62,936 nucleotides of DNA from Bradyrhizobium centrolobii (lineage in GTDB: Bacteria > Pseudomonadota > Alphaproteobacteria > Rhizobiales > Xanthobacteraceae), in NCBI RefSeq assembly GCF_001641635.1, contig NZ_LUUB01000055.1:1-62936 (forward strand), given 5' to 3'. Both the position numbers and the translations under genes were made by a program. Below the pieces are notes generated by a model. That model saw nothing but the letters and a program-made list of their open reading frames with translations, made no database searches and had not been told where the DNA came from. Below, one piece after another: positions 7,904 through 15,842 of the stretch (position 1 is its first letter; each line of letters starts with the position of its first letter).

Positions 7904-8840
7904 GGCCAACCCTCCCGAGCACGCCCATGATGCCGCCGCGGCCGAACAGCACGATCAGCAGAAGCAGCGGGCCCATGATCAGCGCCCAGTATTCGGTGAT
8001 CTGCGACAAGAACTCTTCCAGCAGCAGATATACCACCGCGCCCATCACCGGGCCGAACAGGGTGCCCATGCCGCCGAGGATGACCATCACCATGAGGTCG
8101 CCGGAGCGGGTCCAGTACATCACGGCCGGGCTGACGAAATCGGTGTTGTTGGCGAGCAGCGCGCCGGCGAGCCCACACATGGTGCCCGATATCACGAAAC
8201 AGACGAGCTGATAGCGTTTCGCCGGAAAGCCGATCGCCTGCATGCGCTGCTCGTTCGAGCGCAGGCCCTGCACCACGAGGCCGAAGCGCGAATTGACGAT
8301 GCGCCAGATCAGGAAGATGACGCCGAGGAGGCACGCGAGGCAGAGATAGTAGAACTGCACGCGATCCGACAGGTCGATCAGACCGGAAAAGTCGCTGCGC
8401 TTGTAGACGGTCAGACCGTCGTCGCCGCCGTAGCGCGCAAGGCCTGAGGCGACGTAGTAGGCCATCTGCGCAAAGGCGAGCGTGATCATGATGAAATAGA
8501 CGCCGCGGGTGCGCAAGGAGAGCGCGCCGATCACGAGCGCAAACAGCGCAGAGGCAGCGAGCGCGACCGGAAACTGGACGAAGCCGGAGCCGATGCCCTC
8601 CTGCGCAAGAATGCCGACGGCATAGCCGCCGATGCCGAGATAGGCGGCATGGCCAAAGCTCATCATGCCGCCATAGCCCATGATGAGGTTGAGGCTTGCC
8701 GCCGCCAGCGCCAGGATGACGATGCGCGTGAACAGCGTCAGGATGAAGATGTTGCCGGACAGCGACGAATAGAGAGGCAGCAGCACGAGCCCCGCCAGCA
8801 TCAGGGCCGTAACGGCCTTGCTCACGCTCAAACCCTTCAT
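7896..8840 (-). CDS. ABC transporter permease (LivM-like)
   Basis: The product has 314 residues, strongly hydrophobic with about eight to ten membrane spans. NLIMGYGGMMSFGHAAYLGIGGYAVG is the family's N-terminal signature, and GLVVQGLRSNEQRMQAIGF is the ATPase-coupling (EAA-like) loop. The start ATG overlaps the livH stop by four bases (ATGA). It is one half of the inner-membrane channel with LivH. Confidence 0.9.
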   Translation of the reverse strand: MKGLSVSKAVTALMLAGLVLLPLYSSLSGNIFILTLFTRIVILALAAASLNLIMGYGGMMSFGHAAYLGIGGYAVGILAQEGIGSGFVQFPVALAASALFALVIGALSLRTRGVYFIMITLAFAQMAYYVASGLARYGGDDGLTVYKRSDFSGLIDLSDRVQFYYLCLACLLGVIFLIWRIVNSRFGLVVQGLRSNEQRMQAIGFPAKRYQLVCFVISGTMCGLAGALLANNTDFVSPAVMYWTRSGDLMVMVILGGMGTLFGPVMGAVVYLLLEEFLSQITEYWALIMGPLLLLIVLFGRGGIMGVLGRVGRG

Positions 8841-9754
8841 CGACGGTTGGCCGGAAACAGCCCCTCCGGCCGCACCACCAGCACGATCGCCATCAACAGG
8901 TAGATCAGCATCGAGGACAGTGCGGGCGCGGCGGTAGACGCCGCGGTCGAGCTCAGCACCTGCCGCAACAGGTTGGGCAGGAAGGCGCGGCCGAGCGTGT
9001 CGATCATGCCGACGAAGATCGCGGCAAGGAACGCGCCGCGGATCGAGCCGATGCCGCCGATCACGATGATGACGAAGGCGAGGATCAGGATGTTCTCGCC
9101 CATGCCGATCTGCACCGTGAGGATCGGCGCCTGCATCAGGCCGGCAAGGCCGGCGAGCGCGGCACCTAAGCCGAATACCAGCGTGTAGAGCAGCTTGATG
9201 TTGATGCCGAGCGCGCCGATCATCTCGCGGTTGGAAGCCCCGGCCCGGATCAGCATACCGATGCGGGTGCGCATCACGCCGAGATAGAGCAGCAGCGCGA
9301 CCAGCAGCGCCACCACGATGATCGCGAGGCGATAGGCGGGATAGTGAATGCCGGGCAGGATCGGCACCGGCACCGTGAGCCAGGCCGGCAGCGGCAGCGC
9401 GAGCCCGGCCGGGCCCCAGATCAGCCGCACGGCCTCGTTGAAGAACAGGATCAGGCCGAAGGTCGCGAGCACGTGGTCGAGATGGTCGCGCCCATAGAGA
9501 TGTCGCAGCGCCGTCACTTCAAGCACGATGCCGAGCACGAGCGTCGCGCCGAGCGCCATCAGCGCGCCGAGGATGAAGCTGCCCGTCCACGCGGCGAAGG
9601 TCGCGGCGAAATAGGCGCCCATCATGTAGAGCGAGCCGTGCGCGAGGTTGACGAGATCCATGATCCCGAACACCAGCGTCAACCCGGCGGCGAGCAGAAA
9701 CAACAGCAGGCCGAACTGCAATCCGTTCAAGAATTGTTCGACGACGAGCAGCAT
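8837..9754 (-). CDS. ABC transporter permease (LivH-like)
   Basis: The product has 305 residues from the ATG at 9754 behind AAAGAG; a TTG one codon earlier is possible. The family signature is FGIMDLVNLAHGSLYMMGAY, and the cytoplasmic coupling loop is MLIRAGASNREMIGALGIN. Spans are spread along the whole protein. First gene of the livHMGF block. The orphan LIV-type binding proteins at 22309 and 25224 are possible partners, by inference only. Confidence 0.9.
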   Translation of the reverse strand: MLLVVEQFLNGLQFGLLLFLLAAGLTLVFGIMDLVNLAHGSLYMMGAYFAATFAAWTGSFILGALMALGATLVLGIVLEVTALRHLYGRDHLDHVLATFGLILFFNEAVRLIWGPAGLALPLPAWLTVPVPILPGIHYPAYRLAIIVVALLVALLLYLGVMRTRIGMLIRAGASNREMIGALGINIKLLYTLVFGLGAALAGLAGLMQAPILTVQIGMGENILILAFVIIVIGGIGSIRGAFLAAIFVGMIDTLGRAFLPNLLRQVLSSTAASTAAPALSSMLIYLLMAIVLVVRPEGLFPANRR

Positions 9755-10200
9755 CAAAACTCTTTCAGGCGCACGCAGAGTCGCGCCGGTGTTCGAACAC
9801 GGTCGCCATCAGTGAAAGAGCTCCCCCTGCCTCTTCAAGGCCGAAAAATGGGTAATGGCAGTATCGTTCCGAGGCAAGAGCGATTCTACGCCAGACATGC
9901 ACTTTGTTGCATCTTGATCCATGCAGCCGAGCGGCCCTGCAAGAAAGTTGCCGCGCTGAATGGGTCAACCTGCCGCACCTTCTCGAGAGGGCGCATGGTC
10001 GACATTGAACCGTCAAGGTTGTCGATGGCGTGTGGGAGCAATTCAGCGTGCATTCGCGGGATGCAGGATGAGCGCAATCGCCACGGTGATGCCGCGGCGA
10101 ACGGACGCAGCGCGCCGCGATGTCATTCCCGACGGGCGATGATCTCTCCCCGCAAGCGGGGAGAGATCCGAGGGAGTTCGTAGGAGCGGAAATGATGCGC
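9755..10200. other. Geneless stretch upstream of the livHMGF block
   Basis: About 445 bp between the livH start and the small gene behind luxI. It should hold the promoter of the transporter block, but I could not pick out a convincing -35/-10 pair. The only structure I see is the hairpin at 10141-10168. Confidence 0.5.
10141..10168. terminator. Perfect hairpin, possible terminator of the luxR-luxI unit
   Basis: The arms GATCTCTCCCCGC and GCGGGGAGAGATC pair perfectly around a two-base AA loop. It lies about 33 bp past the stop of the last gene of the minus-strand quorum-sensing unit. No clear T run follows on that strand, so it may instead be a short palindromic repeat; the core CTCTCCCCGCAAGCGGGGAGAG recurs at 31185-31208. 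Confidence 0.45.
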
Positions 10201-10419
10201 CTAGTGCGACGTCATCTGGTGAGGGAAATCGTCCGGCTCGGCCATGACGTTGTTCACGGTGGAGGCTTCCAGCGCCGCCATCCGGAACAGATAGGCGAGC
10301 GTCGCCAGTCCGGAGTCTTCCGCCAGCTGAGCGAGCTCGAGCGCCATGTCGGACATGTAGCCGAGATTCTCGTCCTTCGTCTGCGCCATGATTTGGATGT
10401 CCCGCATAATGTTCGACAT
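10201..10419 (-). CDS. Small conserved-looking protein downstream of luxI
   Basis: The product has 72 residues if started at the ATG at 10419, one base after the luxI stop. A second ATG at 10407 is possible. It is acidic and helical in appearance (MALELAQLAEDSGLATLAYLFRMAALEAS), with no signal peptide, membrane span or cysteine motif. Tight coupling to luxI implies co-expression with the autoinducer synthase. I do not recognise a domain. It could be an accessory or regulatory factor for quorum sensing or a passenger gene. Confidence 0.65.
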   Translation of the reverse strand: MSNIMRDIQIMAQTKDENLGYMSDMALELAQLAEDSGLATLAYLFRMAALEASTVNNVMAEPDDFPHQMTSH

Positions 10420-10420
10420 C

Positions 10421-11080
10421 TCAGGCGATCTTTCGTTGCGCTGCGACAAGGCCGCAGCTGTTGGCACGGGCGATGGCATCGATGCGCGGACCGTCCTGAC
10501 GGACGACCGACGCCATTCCGACACGTTCGTGCAGGGCGTCGAGCGTCTCCTGGCGGACATCGATGGTGGCGGCCATGGTCCAGGCGTCTTCCACCAGCGC
10601 CGGCAGACCGAGCGGCGTCACGACGAAGCCGGCCTCGTGGAAGCGCGGCAGCCACCACGTCTCCATGATCGCACTGACTTGCGCGATGCCCTGGTCGAGG
10701 CAGAACTCCTGCACAGCCGCCATCAGTTGCAGATTGAGGACGCCGTCGCGACGATCGCGTACGACGAAGTAACGTGACCATTCCCAGACCAGCGGATCGG
10801 CTGGGCAGCCGCGAACCGATGCCAGATGCGGAAAGACCTCGCTCATCATCGAGGGCTTGGTTGTTGGATAGAGCCGGTGGCCGCCAACGACGCGGCGATC
10901 CTCCAGCGCCAGCAGATAGACCGTGTCCTCGTTGTCGTAGGAGTCGATCTCGCGCCCGTCGGGCTTGCGCAACGTCTCCCAGCGCCTCTCCTCGACGAAG
11001 ATCTCGTGGCGCAATCGGAAATGCTGCTCGATCACGTCTTCATAGAGGTGACGATTGGCCGCGGAAATCGCATGAATCAT
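10421..11080 (-). CDS. LuxI-family acyl-homoserine-lactone synthase (BjaI/BraI type)
   Basis: The product has 219 residues from the ATG at 11080 (MIHAISAANRHLY). All invariant LuxI residues can be placed: R24, F28, W34, D46, D49, R69, F83, E100 and R103 (FVEERRWE, DSYDNEDT, GGHRLYPT, WEWSRYFVV). The family makes a homoserine lactone signal from S-adenosylmethionine and an acyl donor. The closest relatives known to me, BjaI and BraI of Bradyrhizobium, use CoA-linked isovaleryl or cinnamoyl groups instead of acyl-ACP; the resemblance is from memory. It lies directly behind luxR with a lux-box-like palindrome between them, so autoinduction is likely. Confidence 0.88.
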   Translation of the reverse strand: MIHAISAANRHLYEDVIEQHFRLRHEIFVEERRWETLRKPDGREIDSYDNEDTVYLLALEDRRVVGGHRLYPTTKPSMMSEVFPHLASVRGCPADPLVWEWSRYFVVRDRRDGVLNLQLMAAVQEFCLDQGIAQVSAIMETWWLPRFHEAGFVVTPLGLPALVEDAWTMAATIDVRQETLDALHERVGMASVVRQDGPRIDAIARANSCGLVAAQRKIA

Positions 11081-11136
11081 GAAAACCCCCATCCATCTCC
11101 AATGGGGGCAGAGTCTGCGAAAAGAGGCAGACCCGG

Positions 11137-11156
11137 TATTGGGAAATTTCCCAGTA
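11137..11156. promoter_or_regulatory. lux-box-like palindrome between luxR and luxI
   Basis: A 20-bp sequence, TATTGGGAAATTTCCCAGTA, is palindromic except for one pair. Its centre is about 66 bp upstream of the luxI ATG, where a LuxR activator site would overlap the promoter. It lies between the luxR stop and the luxI start, so luxI has its own regulated promoter in addition to any read-through. Confidence 0.65.
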
Positions 11157-11162
11157 TGTCGC

Positions 11163-11891
11163 TTAGGGACTGATGATCTTGCGGCGAATCGCCAGCGCCA
11201 CCGCGTGCGTGCGGTTGACGGCCCCGAGCTTGCGCGCGGCAGTTGCAAGGTGCTCCTCGGCGGTGCGCTGCGTGATGTGCAGGATCTCGCCGATCTCCCA
11301 GGCTGACTTGCCTTGCGCGGCCCAGCCAATCACCTCGCGCTCCCGCGGCGTGAGTTGCGTCGATGGATTCGACGCCGGTTCCAGCAGGCGACGGATGCGA
11401 TCGAAACCGTACATCGCCATCAGATGCAGCGCCGGCTTGCTGCGGGGATTGAGATCGAGATGGACGCCGCCGAGCGACACCGCGGCCTCATAGCCGGTCA
11501 GCCCGTGGATCGGCACGATGAACCCGCGCGACATCCGAAAATCGGTGGCGCGGTTCATCACCTCCGCCGCGTTCGGCTCGAGTTCGGCGTCGTAGGGCGC
11601 TTCCGACCATTCGAACGGGTTGATCGATCGCCGGCACATCCGCACCACCGGGTCGACACGGTCGTAGTTCTTCTCGGTGTAAAGCTTGAACCATTCCGCC
11701 GGCCAGCGCTTGGCGAGCACCATCTGCGCAAACCGCTGGTTGGGGTTCGGCAATCCCGTCACGATGATGGTTTCGAAGCCGAAGCGACCGAATGCCGCTT
11801 CGAGCGCATTCATCGCGTCCGGAACTCTGCGATAGGCTTCCAGGCCTTCGATGAAGTCGAGCGCTTCCCGACCATAGTCAACGGCGGACAT
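11163..11891 (-). CDS. LuxR-family quorum-sensing regulator (BjaR/BraR type)
   Basis: The product has 242 residues from the ATG at 11891. An N-terminal autoinducer-binding domain carries the conserved W67, Y71, D80, P81 and W95 (AEWFKLYTEKNYDRVDP). The C-terminal LuxR helix-turn-helix runs from LTPREREVIGWAAQGKSAWE to the end (TAEEHLATAARKLGAVNRTHA). Binding of the lactone made by the adjacent LuxI should let it bind the palindrome at 11137-11156. It is divergent from a small gene at 12013. Confidence 0.9.
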   Translation of the reverse strand: MSAVDYGREALDFIEGLEAYRRVPDAMNALEAAFGRFGFETIIVTGLPNPNQRFAQMVLAKRWPAEWFKLYTEKNYDRVDPVVRMCRRSINPFEWSEAPYDAELEPNAAEVMNRATDFRMSRGFIVPIHGLTGYEAAVSLGGVHLDLNPRSKPALHLMAMYGFDRIRRLLEPASNPSTQLTPREREVIGWAAQGKSAWEIGEILHITQRTAEEHLATAARKLGAVNRTHAVALAIRRKIISP

Positions 11892-12012
11892 CGGTGCGTT
11901 TCCTGTCCCTTGCCGCTCCGTATAGCACGTCTTTGGGGGCTGCCTCAATTCGCCGCTCCCGTAGTTTCCCGGAACATCGTGCGCTCTGAAGATTTAATCT
12001 ACTTGTGGAAGA

Positions 12013-12234
12013 ATGGGCGCCAAGATACACCTTTCTTGTCCGAAGCGGGAAACCACGATGGAAGACGAGAACATCGCCCTCAACAGCGTGCTCGGGCTGG
12101 AACTCAACCGCGTGTTTTTCGCCGTCCGCGAAACGGCAAACAAGCAGAAGATCATCGAGTTCGCGCGTGAGGTCTTGGAAAGCGAACGCGCAAGACAGCC
12201 CGACAGCGCCTCGCCCGACGGGCCGGCGAGCTGA
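12013..12234 (+). CDS. Small hypothetical protein divergent from luxR
   Basis: The frame encodes 73 residues from the ATG at 12013, or 58 from the ATG at 12058 (MEDENIALNSVLGLEL). GC-rich third positions and an organised sequence (NRVFFAVRETANKQKIIEFAREVLESER) suggest a real gene. It is charged and helical with no membrane span. It shares an intergenic region with luxR, so it could be quorum regulated. I do not recognise a family. Confidence 0.5.
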   Translation: MGAKIHLSCPKRETTMEDENIALNSVLGLELNRVFFAVRETANKQKIIEFAREVLESERARQPDSASPDGPAS

Positions 12235-12341
12235 GCCGCGCAGCTGCAGCAACGGCGCCGATGAAACACATCGCGCGACGCCGCCTTTCTATTCGAACGC
12301 GCTGATTTTAGTCGAAACACTCTGACCGCGAAGCTGAGTTT

Positions 12342-12492
12342 CCTTCTCCCCTTGTGGGAGAAGGTGGCGCGAAGCGCCGGATGAGGGGTCTGCCTCCGCA
12401 AACTCGCTGCGAGAGATTCACGCGCGGAGACAGACCCCTCACCCGTCTCGCCGCTACCGCGGCGAGCCACCCTCTCCCACAAGGGGAGAGGG
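12342..12492. repeat. Mosaic palindromic repeat (CTCCCCTTGTGGGAGA family)
   Basis: The element starts CCTTCTCCCCTTGTGGGAG and ends CTCCCACAAGGGGAGAGGG. Inner words are GGCGCGAAGCGCCGGATGAGG and CCCCTCACCCG. Near-identical copies at 22133-22279 and 25056-25200 each lie between convergent genes. RNA from either strand would fold into a long hairpin. Confidence 0.85.
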
Positions 12493-12599
12493 AAAGCAGG
12501 CGCTCCCTTCATCCTTGTTGACAGGCACTTGGCGCTGGATGACATCACGCTTGTCGTGAGATGATTGCCGCCGCGATCGCCTTTCGGGATGTCCAGGAC

Positions 12600-13538
12600 A
12601 TGATGACGCTGCGCCAGGTCGAAGTGATCCGCGCCGTGATGGTGACGGGCACCATCGGCGGCGCGGCAAAGCTGCTCAACGTGTCTGCGCCCGGCATCAG
12701 CCGTCTCGTCAAATACACCGAGCGCTCGCTCGGCATCCGCTTCTTCCAGCGTCAGAACGGCCGCTACTTCCCGACGCCGGAGGCGGAGAGCATTTTTGAG
12801 CAGATCAACGGCGTCTACAAGAAGGTCGACGATCTCTCCGAGATCATCTCAAAGATCGGACGCGGCGGATTGTCGGAGCTGCGCATCGGCTCGGTGCCGA
12901 GCATCTCGCAGGTGATGGTGCCGCGCGCGATCGAGCGCGTCCGCCGCCGCTATCCGGATCTCGGCATCGACATCAACATCCTCAAGCTCGAAGAAGCAAT
13001 CGACTATCTCCTGCTCGGCCGCGGCGAGTGCGTGGCGATGAGCTACCGGCTCGAGCATTCCGGCCTCGACTTCATGCCGCTCGCCTCGGGCGAGCTCTAT
13101 TGCATCGTGCCGCCCGGCCACGAGCTCGCCGGCCGCAAGCAGGTCTCGGCGGCCGAGATCACCCGCTATCCGCTGATCGGCATCGACCCGAACGACCCTT
13201 ACGGCCGGATCATGGCCGAGATTTTCGCGCGCAACCGGCTCGACTACAACATCACCATCCGCGCGCGCTTCGGAACGACCGTCTGCGCGCTGGTGAAGGC
13301 AGGGCTCGGCATCGCCATCATCGACCAGTTCACGGTCGCCCATGGTGGCTACCCCGGCATTGAGCTGTTGAAGATCACCGAGCCGACGCGGTTCGACACC
13401 TATATCGCGGTGAAGCGGGGCGCGCCGCTGTCGCTCCATGTCGAGTATTTCATCGAAGCCTTACGCGCCGAGATGCGCGCGGTCGAACCCTCCCGCGGCA
13501 ACGGCAAGGCCGCCCCCGCGCGCGGGCGCAAGAAATAA
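12600..13538 (+). CDS. LysR-family transcriptional regulator
   Basis: The product has 312 residues from the ATG at 12600, which puts the helix-turn-helix at the usual distance from the N-terminus; an ATG at 12561 would add 13. The DNA-binding domain is LRQVEVIRAVMVTGTIGGAA followed by VSAPGISRLVKYTER. The effector domain shows LRIGSVPSIS, CIVPPGHELAGR and VCALVKAGLGIAIIDQFT. It lies upstream of and in line with the shikimate catabolic operon and is its likely activator, with shikimate, quinate or protocatechuate as a plausible effector. A tail of KAAPARGRKK is basic and disordered. Confidence 0.88.
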   Translation: MMTLRQVEVIRAVMVTGTIGGAAKLLNVSAPGISRLVKYTERSLGIRFFQRQNGRYFPTPEAESIFEQINGVYKKVDDLSEIISKIGRGGLSELRIGSVPSISQVMVPRAIERVRRRYPDLGIDINILKLEEAIDYLLLGRGECVAMSYRLEHSGLDFMPLASGELYCIVPPGHELAGRKQVSAAEITRYPLIGIDPNDPYGRIMAEIFARNRLDYNITIRARFGTTVCALVKAGLGIAIIDQFTVAHGGYPGIELLKITEPTRFDTYIAVKRGAPLSLHVEYFIEALRAEMRAVEPSRGNGKAAPARGRKK

Positions 13539-13591
13539 CATAATGTTAGGTTTGCCGGATAAATGAGTAATTGTGTTAGGCAGAGGAAGGG

Positions 13592-13664
13592 CTATCGTCG
13601 CACTTGGAATTGCGCGGATTTCCCCGCTAATGGCGGGGAATCAACGCCCCTTACGAGACGATAG
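13592..13664. repeat. Nested palindrome before the shikimate dehydrogenase gene
   Basis: The outer arms are CTATCGTC (13592-13599) and GACGATAG (13657-13664); the inner arms are TTCCCCGC (13620-13627) and GCGGGGAA (13633-13640). It lies seven bases before the start codon at 13671, so in mRNA it could occlude the ribosome site. It could be a repeat or a regulatory structure. Confidence 0.5.
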
Positions 13665-13670
13665 TGGATC

Positions 13671-14549
13671 ATGTCGAAGCGCGGACCCGCCACCAGCAAG
13701 AAGCTCCTCACCGGCCTGCTCGGCGCGCCGATCGCTCACTCCGCCTCCCCCGCCATGCATGAGCGCGCCGCCGAGGCGCTCGGCTTGCGCGGCCACTACC
13801 AGCTCATCGAGATCGCCGGCGCCGATGCCGCGCAGCTCAGCACGCTGCTAGAGGGCGTGCGCCGTCTCGGCTTTGCCGGCATCAACGTCACTTATCCCTA
13901 CAAGGAGGCCGTGGTCCCGCTGCTCGACGAACTGGCGCCCGGCGCCGCCGCCATGGCCGCAGTCAACACCGTCGTCGTCAGGGACAGCCGGCTGATCGGC
14001 CACAACACCGACACCACGGGATTTGCGCGCGCGGTGGCGCCGCTGCTGGCGCCATCGAATAACGCCGTCGCCGTGATCGGCGCCGGCGGCGTCGGCAAGG
14101 CGATTGCATTTGCGCTGGCGAGCCGAAACGTGGCCGACATCCGCATCTTCGACAGCGAGCCCGGACGTGCCGAGAAACTCGCCTCACTGCTTGTAGCGCG
14201 AAGTGGCGCCAGGGTCGCTTTGAGCGTCGAGGATGCACTTGATGGCGCAACCGGCCTCGTCAACGGCACGCCGGTCGGCATGCTGCCGAACCGGGAGATG
14301 CCGGTCCCGGCCACGCTGCTGCACGAAAGATTGTGGGTCGCCGACGCCGTCTATTCGCCGCTGATCACGCCGCTGCTGGCGGCTGCGCAAGCCAAGGGCG
14401 CGCGCATCATGACCGGACGGGAGCTCGCGATCTACCAGGCGGCCGACGCCTTCGAGCTGTTCACCGGCCTTGCCCCATCGACCGACGTCATGGGAGAGGC
14501 CTTCGACGAGGTGATGGCGGCACGAAGCTCGGCGTACTACGCAGCGTAA
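13671..14549 (+). CDS. Catabolic (NAD-type) shikimate/quinate dehydrogenase
   Basis: The product has 292 residues. The substrate domain shows the carboxylate-binding S24-x-S26 (IAHSASP), the catalytic K78 in NVTYPYKE and D114 in GHNTDTTGF. The cofactor domain has GAGGVGKA (137-144), and the second strand ends in IRIFDSEPGR. An Asp at that place binds the adenosine ribose of NAD+; NADP-dependent biosynthetic AroE has an N-R-T type sequence there. The enzyme therefore probably oxidises shikimate or quinate for growth. It is the first gene of an operon with an ABC transporter and a dehydroshikimate dehydratase. Family firm, NAD preference inferred. Confidence 0.85.
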   Translation: MSKRGPATSKKLLTGLLGAPIAHSASPAMHERAAEALGLRGHYQLIEIAGADAAQLSTLLEGVRRLGFAGINVTYPYKEAVVPLLDELAPGAAAMAAVNTVVVRDSRLIGHNTDTTGFARAVAPLLAPSNNAVAVIGAGGVGKAIAFALASRNVADIRIFDSEPGRAEKLASLLVARSGARVALSVEDALDGATGLVNGTPVGMLPNREMPVPATLLHERLWVADAVYSPLITPLLAAAQAKGARIMTGRELAIYQAADAFELFTGLAPSTDVMGEAFDEVMAARSSAYYAA

Positions 14550-14605
14550 ACCAAGCGGCCGGACACAAGGCCGCCGACAACATCAACACAACGGGAGGAG
14601 AGACG

Positions 14606-15736
14606 ATGAAATCGACCATTCTGGCGGGCGCCCTGCTTGCCTTTGCCGCCGCGACCGGCGCCCACGGACAGGCGATCAAGCTTGCCGACGTCGCCGAACT
14701 TTCGGGCGGCGGCGCCACCGTCGGCACCAACTGGAAGAACGGCATCGACCTCGCGATCGAGGAGATCAACGCCAAGGGCGGCGTGCTTGGCCGCAAGCTC
14801 GAAGTCACCCACGCCGACTCGCAGTCCAACCCCGGCGTGGCGCGCGCCCAGGTGCAGAAGGCGCTCGACGCCGAGCCCTATGTGCTGCTCGGACCCGGCT
14901 ATTCCGGCTCGGTCAAGGTGACCGCGCCGCTGGCGGCGGAAGCCGGTATCGCCCAGATCATGGGCGGCGAGGCTGCCGAGCTGACACAGGCCGGCAACAA
15001 GTTCCTGTTCCGCACCTCGTTCGGCCAGCAGTCCTCGATGCCGAAGGTCGCAAAGTACATCCACGACGAGATGAAGGCGAAGACGGTCGCTGTCGTCTGG
15101 GTCAACAATGACTTTGGCCGCGGCGGGCGCGACGTCATCGTCAAGGAGCTCGACCGTCTCGGCTCCAAGGTTGTCGCCGACCTCTCCACCGAAGCGGGCC
15201 AGGCCGATTTCGCCGCCGACGTCGGCAAGATCAAGGCGGCCAATCCAGATGCCGTCTTCGTCTACCTCAACGAGGAAGAGAGCGCGCGCATCCTCAAAGA
15301 GCTGAAGCGCCAGGGCGTCACTGCGCCGCTGATGGGTGAGACCACGCTGATCGGCCAGAAGGTGATCGAGCTTGCCGGCGACGCCGCCAACGGCGCACGC
15401 GGCCATGTCGGCCTCACCACCGACGCGCCGGTCGACCTGATCAAGGCGTTCCGCGAGAAGTTCGCCAAGAAGTACAACTACGTGCCCGACCACAACGGCC
15501 TGAAGGGTTACCTCGCCGTCTACATGGTGAAAGCCACCACCGAGAAGATGGGCAAGGTCGATCCCAAGGCTTTCGCCGATACGCTGCACGGGCTGACGAT
15601 CAAGGCCGCGGACGAGCCTGGCACCCTGATGGACGTCACCTTCGACCAGAACGGCGACATCGATCGCCAGAGTTTTCTGGTGGAGGTGGTCGAAGGCAAG
15701 CAGGTCGTGAAGCAGGTGCTGCCGAAGGTGAAGTGA
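14606..15736 (+). CDS. ABC transporter periplasmic binding protein (LIV/HAAT type)
   Basis: The product has 376 residues from the ATG at 14606 after GGGAGGAGAG. A classic signal peptide (MKSTILAGALLAFAAATGAHG) precedes a type I periplasmic binding fold: IKLADVAELSGGGATVGTNW, INAKGGVLGRKLEV, VWVNNDFGRGGRD. It delivers substrate to the permease and ATPase pair encoded downstream. The operon context suggests shikimate, quinate or a related hydroaromatic acid and not a branched-chain amino acid. The hairpin in the following gap may keep its mRNA more abundant than the membrane genes. Confidence 0.88.
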   Translation: MKSTILAGALLAFAAATGAHGQAIKLADVAELSGGGATVGTNWKNGIDLAIEEINAKGGVLGRKLEVTHADSQSNPGVARAQVQKALDAEPYVLLGPGYSGSVKVTAPLAAEAGIAQIMGGEAAELTQAGNKFLFRTSFGQQSSMPKVAKYIHDEMKAKTVAVVWVNNDFGRGGRDVIVKELDRLGSKVVADLSTEAGQADFAADVGKIKAANPDAVFVYLNEEESARILKELKRQGVTAPLMGETTLIGQKVIELAGDAANGARGHVGLTTDAPVDLIKAFREKFAKKYNYVPDHNGLKGYLAVYMVKATTEKMGKVDPKAFADTLHGLTIKAADEPGTLMDVTFDQNGDIDRQSFLVEVVEGKQVVKQVLPKVK

Positions 15737-15750
15737 GCTCGCGCCCTTCT

Positions 15751-15778
15751 CCCTCTCCCCGTAGGGACGGAGAGAGGG
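15751..15778 (+). promoter_or_regulatory. Intercistronic hairpin after the binding-protein gene
   Basis: The arms CCCTCTCC and GGAGAGAGGG surround a short loop in the 106-bp gap between the binding-protein gene and livH. Hairpins at this place in ABC operons often protect the upstream message and give excess binding protein. No U run, so not a full terminator. Confidence 0.4.
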
Positions 15779-15842
15779 AGTGAGATGGACCTGAATTCGC
15801 GTCAATCCAGTTCGTTCGGGCTCTAACGATCAAAGAGAACCC

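Noticed and set aside
6430..9754. Assigning leucine/isoleucine/valine as substrate of the livHMGF block
   Set aside because: The family transports many compounds including aromatic acids; without the binding protein the substrate cannot be named.
14333..14605. N-terminal extension of the binding-protein frame back to 14333
   Set aside because: It overlaps the dehydrogenase gene and would bury the signal peptide; the ATG at 14606 follows GGGAGGAGAG.
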